Source: DASVWH01 sp036389715 (GTDB lineage: Bacteria > Acidobacteriota > Blastocatellia > Pyrinomonadales > Pyrinomonadaceae). Taken from it: a DNA stretch of 9,676 nt. The notes under the pieces were generated by a model. That model was not told where the DNA came from. It was given only the letters and a program-made list of their open reading frames with translations, and did not search any database. A program made the translations under genes and the position numbers. Below are positions 6,815 to 9,676 of the stretch, piece after piece. The DNA lies in NCBI GenBank assembly GCA_036389715.1, contig DASVWH010000059.1, forward strand, positions 1 through 9,676. The letters run 5' to 3'. Positions within the stretch are counted from its first letter, which is position 1. The number at the start of each line of letters is the position of its first letter.

Positions 6815-6928
6815 CTGGAATTTCCCCCTTGTAGGCGCAAAGGTAAGTGATTAAGGTGCGGCGCGCAAGCGCTCAAACGGTGGCTTCTACGAAAGCCGGT
6901 CATCAATCCCGGCCGCGGGCCTAGCAGG

Positions 6929-6958
6929 GCCCGGTGGCGCGAGCGCCGAGGCCCGGGC
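6929..6958. repeat. Two-tier GC-rich hairpin in the gap before the lipoprotein gene
   Basis: GCCCGG (6929-6934) pairs with CCGGGC (6953-6958), enclosing an inner GGCGC/GCGCC stem (6936-6940 with 6943-6947). It lies 3 nt beyond the T-run of the neighbouring terminator on the minus strand. It may be a structured leader element or a second pause/termination structure; function is unknown. Confidence 0.45.
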
Positions 6959-6960
6959 AC

Positions 6961-7004
6961 AAAAAGAGCGCGAGCCTGGGATTGAAGCTCAATCCCAGGC
7001 TCGC
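6961..7004 (-). terminator. Perfect 16-bp intrinsic terminator
   Basis: GCGAGCCTGGGATTGA (6970-6985) and its exact complement (6989-7004) form a perfect 16-bp stem with a 3-nt loop. On the minus strand it is followed, after four bases, by CTTTTT (complement of 6961-6966). It starts 20 nt after the stop of the 7025-7795 gene. Confidence 0.85.
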
Positions 7005-7024
7005 TGCTGCGGATGGTTCTGCGT

Positions 7025-7795
7025 TTAGCTGAGAGGGCAGGTTCGAGGCTGGTAGAGCGTCGTGCCCGACATCGTGCCGGACGTTGACGAAACAGGGACG
7101 ACCAACGTCGTCGCGGCTTTGACATAGCGCACCTTCTGGCGCAGCACCCTGGTCTCCTCGCCGACTTTTTTGAGCTTGAGCTGAAGCGGCGCGGCGTTCT
7201 CGAAGGAGACAGTGCCGCCGCCTTGCGCCGCGGGCAGCATGACGAACGTGAAGTTATCGCTCGCGGGGGCCGGTGGGGCGTGCGGCAAATCGAGCGGCTC
7301 GGTGCTCATGGCGACCGAAGCGAGCCCTTTGCGGTGGGCCTCCTGCGACGATTGCTCCTCGGAGAGAATCTCGGAGCGCAGCAGGGCCTTGGCCAGCGCC
7401 TCCTGGTCGAAGCTCTGCGAGTCGCGCGCGAGCAGATCATGCTGCGCGGCCAGGGCCAAAGCCTCTCGCACCGCCTGGGCTCTCCTCTGTGAGGGCGCAG
7501 CCGCAGCGCGCCCGGACCTGACATCGTTGAGCGTGACCGCCGACTTCAGAGACGCGCGCTCGGAACGGCGATTGTCGGCGGGGCGGACTTCCCAGGCGGC
7601 CAGTTGGAGAGAGGCCGGGCCGTCGCCTTCTCTCCTGTAGCCCTCTCGGTCGGAATTGACCAGCATGTCCACGAGCTTCCTCTGCGCTTGATTCTGGACG
7701 GCGGTTACCAGACTACGAAACTGTTGCCAGGCACGCGGCGTCACGGCCAGTGCCAGCGCGGCGATCAGCAGGATGTTCAGACGCCTGTTCTTCAT
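7025..7795 (-). CDS. Unrecognised exported or membrane-anchored protein
   Basis: This 256-residue protein has an N-terminal basic start (MKNRR) and one hydrophobic stretch (about residues 7-19), with no clear cleavage site, so it may be a signal anchor. Residues 20-150 look largely helical and are rich in Ala, Arg, Gln and Glu (for example QRRAQAVREALALAAQ). From about 165 there is a Pro/Ala linker, then strand-like segments (NFTFVMLPAA, ATTLVVPVSS). It ends with Ser/Thr/Gly residues and a single late Cys (TCPLS). I recognise no family. GAGGG lies 8 nt before the ATG at 7795, supporting the start. A strong terminator follows, so this is probably a single-gene unit. The reading frame is long and uninterrupted and shows high GC in the third position, so it is likely a real gene. 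Confidence 0.65.
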   Translation of the reverse strand: MKNRRLNILLIAALALAVTPRAWQQFRSLVTAVQNQAQRKLVDMLVNSDREGYRREGDGPASLQLAAWEVRPADNRRSERASLKSAVTLNDVRSGRAAAAPSQRRAQAVREALALAAQHDLLARDSQSFDQEALAKALLRSEILSEEQSSQEAHRKGLASVAMSTEPLDLPHAPPAPASDNFTFVMLPAAQGGGTVSFENAAPLQLKLKKVGEETRVLRQKVRYVKAATTLVVPVSSTSGTMSGTTLYQPRTCPLS

Positions 7796-7903
7796 CTCTT
7801 GAGCCCTCTACTTCCCGTTGGCGGGCCGACCCCGGCTTCATCCGCCGTGCGGCCCGAACCTTATTTGCTTCTTATTTGTGTGAACACCGCCCGCGAGGGT
7901 TTT

Positions 7904-8143
7904 ATGACAAAAATTTCTGTCCGGCTCAGAATTCCTCTGAATCCTAATTACGTGATGGCCCCCGGAGAGTTCCAAATGTTTCGGACGGCAACACTAGAAG
8001 AACGGCGCGGGCGGGTGATTTATTACACGGGCCGCCCGGAAAAAAGCGCCTTTAAGGTGTCGGGCCTGCCCGCCGGGCACACCCCGAACGGCCGTTTTCC
8101 TGGGCTTTTCCGGCCATCAGCGCCCGCGCAAAATAATCATTGA
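7904..8143 (+). CDS. Doubtful small ORF
   Basis: This 79-codon frame starts at an ATG preceded by GAGGG with a short 4-nt gap. The first half (MTKISVRLRIPLNPNYV, later RGRVIYYTGRP) could be a folded small protein. The second half, ending in PSAPAQNNH, looks like translated spacer. Codon third positions are less GC-biased than in the neighbouring genes. I recognise no family. It could equally be the leader region of the neighbouring genes. Confidence 0.25.
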   Translation: MTKISVRLRIPLNPNYVMAPGEFQMFRTATLEERRGRVIYYTGRPEKSAFKVSGLPAGHTPNGRFPGLFRPSAPAQNNH

Positions 8144-8168
8144 CCCGGCGACTGTTTTCTCATATTGT
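8140..8168 (+). promoter_or_regulatory. Sigma70-type promoter candidate for the 8286 gene
   Basis: TTGACC (8140-8145, 5 of 6 consensus bases), a 17-nt spacer and TATTGT (8163-8168, 4 of 6) give a plausible promoter. Transcription would begin near 8175, leaving a leader of about 110 nt before the ATG at 8286. Confidence 0.45.
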
Positions 8169-8285
8169 CCTCTTTCCTCGAAACCGATTGTCGCCTTCCG
8201 GGACGCGCGAGAATTCATCTCCGGTCTCGGCCAGGTGGTCTCACCTTCCCGTGTTGAAGCTAGTCGAGAATGAGGAGCAGCCTCG

Positions 8286-8525
8286 ATGGGAACGAAGGGT
8301 ACGAAGCCGATGGTTTTTCCGCTTGACGGCAGCGGCAGGCTCTACGTGCTGCACGACGAGAACGACGATCAGGTCTGCATGGGGTCGCGCGAGACCTGTT
8401 ACCGCCTGCTGGAGATGATGAACAAGACCCGACGGCGCAACGCCCTTCAGGACTCAGGCACGGAAGACTCCGCCGAACTCTACGACCACTCCGCCCTCTA
8501 CCGGACAGCCGAAAGCAATCATTGA
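8286..8525 (+). CDS. Small acidic cytoplasmic protein of unknown function
   Basis: This 79-residue protein has no signal peptide or membrane segment. The N-terminal part looks like a short beta hairpin (MVFPLDGSGRLYVLHDEND). It is followed by a helix (RETCYRLLEMMNKTRRRN) and an acidic, Ser/Tyr-containing tail (TEDSAELYDHSALYR). Two cysteines are present. GAGGAG at 8272-8277 sits 8 nt before the ATG, an ideal distance, and a promoter candidate lies upstream. I recognise no family. It is the only plus-strand gene in this half of the window. It converges on the amidase gene, with repeat copy B filling the space between their stops. Confidence 0.6.
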   Translation: MGTKGTKPMVFPLDGSGRLYVLHDENDDQVCMGSRETCYRLLEMMNKTRRRNALQDSGTEDSAELYDHSALYRTAESNH

Positions 8526-8530
8526 AAGCC

Positions 8531-8652
8531 AGCCGGGAGATTTAAGCATCGCTTCATGTAATCATTCAGTGATTGATTCATTGAGCTACCGAGCAAGTTG
8601 CTAAATGAAGCAATGACTATATGAGGCAATGAATCAACTCTTAAATTCTTCC
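8531..8652 (-). repeat. Palindromic 8-bp-phased intergenic repeat, copy B (inverted)
   Basis: TCAT occurs at 8554, 8562 and 8578 (the unit at 8570 is degenerate) and ATGA at 8605, 8613, 8621 and 8629, all on an 8-bp phase. The core CCGAGCAAGTTG (8589-8600) is the complement of the copy A core with one change. The arms share a perfect 11-bp inverted repeat (8573-8583 with 8627-8637). The distance from last TCAT to first ATGA is 27 bp, as in copy A. Copy B has one more 8-bp unit on the arm facing the 8286 gene. The right end (AAATTCTTCC, 8643-8652) matches the left end of copy A and overlaps the last codons of the amidase gene. Confidence 0.78.
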
Positions 8653-9676
8653 CTGCTGTTCGGCGGCCGGGAGGAAGCGGGGCGGGCGGCGAAAGCGCGT
8701 CGCCTGCTCGAAGCCGTAGGCCAGCTTAATCAGCGTCGGCTCGCTGTAAGCTCTCCCGAAGAATGAGATGCCGACGGGCAGCCCGTGAATGTAGCCTGCC
8801 GGGACGTTGATATTGGGATAACCGGCGACGGCTGCGGGCGTCGAGCTGCTGCCGGAGAAGTGGTCGCCGTTGACGAGGTCGTTGGTCCAGGGCGGCCCGC
8901 CCGTCGGGGCGATGATGGCGTCGAGCCTGTGTTTGGTCATCACGGCGTCAATCCCCTCGGTTCTCGAAAGGCGAAGATTTTTCTTCAGGGCCTCCTGGTA
9001 ATCCCTGTTCGAGAGCGGGCCCTTGGCCTCGGCCCTGATGAAGATCTCCTGCCCGAAGTAGGGCATCTCCTTCTCACGGTTGCGCTCGTTAAACTCTATG
9101 ATCTCTTTCAGGGAGTGGACGGGAGCGGTCGGGCCGAGCCCCGAGAGGTAGCTGTTCAGGTCTGCCTTGAACTCATAGAGCAGCACCTCGAACTCCGAAT
9201 CATCGAATTTCCCGGCCGTCGGAATCTCCGCCGGGTCAACGATGACGGCACCCTGGCGCTTCATCGCCTCGATGGCCTCGTTAATCAGCTTATCCACCCG
9301 CTCGTTGAAACCGAAGAACTTGCGCGCCACGCCGAGGCGCGCTCCGCGCAGCCCGTTCGGGTCCAGAAAACGCGTGTAGTCGGTCAAGGCTTTCCCGCGG
9401 CTGGCGAGAGTGGCGACATCGCGCGCGTCAACGCCTGCGAGGACGTTGAGCAGGTGGACGGCGTCCGTGACGGTGCGAGCCATCGGCCCGGCCGTGTCCT
9501 GGCTGTGAGCGATGGGGATGATTCCGGCGCGGCTGACGAGGCCGAGCGTCGGCTTGATGCCGACGATGGAGTTGGCGGACGAAGGGCAGACTATCGAGCC
9601 GTCCGTCTCCGTACCGACCGCGAGGACGGCCAGGTTGGCCGAGACGCAGACGGCCGAGCCCGAGCTTGAGCCGCAG
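8641..9676 (-). CDS. Amidase-signature family enzyme, peptide-amidase-like, N-terminus cut
   Basis: The reading frame is open to the right edge, so the true start lies outside; 344 residues plus the stop are visible. An internal ATG at 9483 is not the start, because the signature lies upstream of it. Near the visible N-end are CGSSSGSAVCV (the glycine/serine signature holding the cis-Ser) and GTETDGSIVCP, whose Ser (codon at 9595-9597) should be the nucleophile. SIVGIKPTLGLVSRAGIIP and SQDTAGPMARTVTDA follow. The catalytic Lys is expected upstream, beyond the window. The C-terminal part (DAIIAPTGGPPW, PAAVAGYPNINVPAG, GLPVGISFFG) matches the family closely and recalls bacterial peptide amidases that deamidate C-terminally amidated peptides. 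Other amidase-signature substrates are possible. No visible damage. It converges with the 8286 gene, and its last three codons lie within repeat copy B. Confidence 0.92.
   Translation of the reverse strand, partial: CGSSSGSAVCVSANLAVLAVGTETDGSIVCPSSANSIVGIKPTLGLVSRAGIIPIAHSQDTAGPMARTVTDAVHLLNVLAGVDARDVATLASRGKALTDYTRFLDPNGLRGARLGVARKFFGFNERVDKLINEAIEAMKRQGAVIVDPAEIPTAGKFDDSEFEVLLYEFKADLNSYLSGLGPTAPVHSLKEIIEFNERNREKEMPYFGQEIFIRAEAKGPLSNRDYQEALKKNLRLSRTEGIDAVMTKHRLDAIIAPTGGPPWTNDLVNGDHFSGSSSTPAAVAGYPNINVPAGYIHGLPVGISFFGRAYSEPTLIKLAYGFEQATRFRRPPRFLPAAEQQGRI

Larger units (their letters stand above)
7796..8285. other. Intergenic region between divergent genes, possible small ORF
   Basis: This 490-bp gap separates the minus-strand gene starting at 7795 from the plus-strand gene at 8286. 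It contains a doubtful small ORF (7904-8143), a promoter candidate (8140-8168) and a GC-rich dyad near 8057-8083 (GGTGT...ACACC). No clear promoter for the 7795 gene was found. Confidence 0.5.

Noticed and set aside
7604..7903. Upstream extension of the small 7904-8143 frame
   Set aside because: It overlaps the start of the well-supported 7025-7795 gene antisense; only the part from the ATG at 7904 has any plausibility.
8140..8418. A 92-codon plus-strand frame overlapping the start of the 8286 gene
   Set aside because: It has no Shine-Dalgarno sequence and a Ser/Arg/Thr-rich translation, while the 8286 frame has an ideally spaced GAGGAG.
6462..8652. Composite transposon or insertion sequence bounded by the inverted repeats
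   Set aside because: No transposase or integrase is encoded between or beside the copies and no target duplications were evident; only a non-autonomous or cassette-like origin remains possible.
8785..9669. Plus-strand frame opposite the amidase
   Set aside because: The minus strand holds the full amidase signature; the plus frame has no recognisable feature.

Overview
The window is GC-rich (roughly 60% by eye) with AT-richer intergenic islands. It reads as chromosomal DNA of a free-living bacterium. The family mix fits a soil-type Acidobacteriota (Blastocatellia-like): exported zinc peptidases, a peptide-amidase-like enzyme, a basic histone-H1-like tail and many orphan exported proteins. That placement is inference only, because no rRNA or taxonomic marker is present. 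No rRNA, tRNA, CRISPR array, transposase or integrase was seen.

Layout, left to right. (1) 1-1615, minus: an exported HExxH metallopeptidase, cut by the left edge just after its zinc motif, with a good sigma70-type promoter. (2) 1902-2060, plus: a 52-residue metallothionein-like protein with eight cysteines, divergent from gene 1 and followed by a hairpin. (3) 2209-2949, minus: a 246-residue protein with an unrecognised N-terminal domain and a lysine/threonine/alanine-rich H1-like tail. (4) 3127-4833, minus: an exported M49-type (dipeptidyl-peptidase-III-like) zinc peptidase with the short HELMH motif. (5) 5217-6305, minus: a P-loop ATPase of the phage AAA_24/Sak4 type, followed by a strong intrinsic terminator. 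(6) 6462-8652: two inverted copies of a roughly 115-122 bp palindromic intergenic repeat. They bracket about 2 kb of unrecognised small genes: a lipoprotein-like peptide (6575-6814), a membrane-anchored or exported protein (7025-7795) with its own terminator, a doubtful small ORF (7904-8143) and a 79-residue acidic protein (8286-8525). (7) 8641-9676, minus: the C-terminal two thirds of an amidase-signature enzyme resembling bacterial peptide amidases, cut by the right edge.

The genes do not form one operon. Most minus-strand genes stand alone, with gaps of about 180-380 bp and several separate promoters or terminators. A loose theme is peptide breakdown (two exported zinc peptidases and a peptide-amidase-like enzyme), with a small metal-binding protein next to one of the peptidases.

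The most unusual signal is the paired intergenic repeat. Each copy has TCAT units phased every 8 bp, a conserved core, then ATGA units phased every 8 bp. The spacing from the last TCAT to the first ATGA is 27 bp in both copies.
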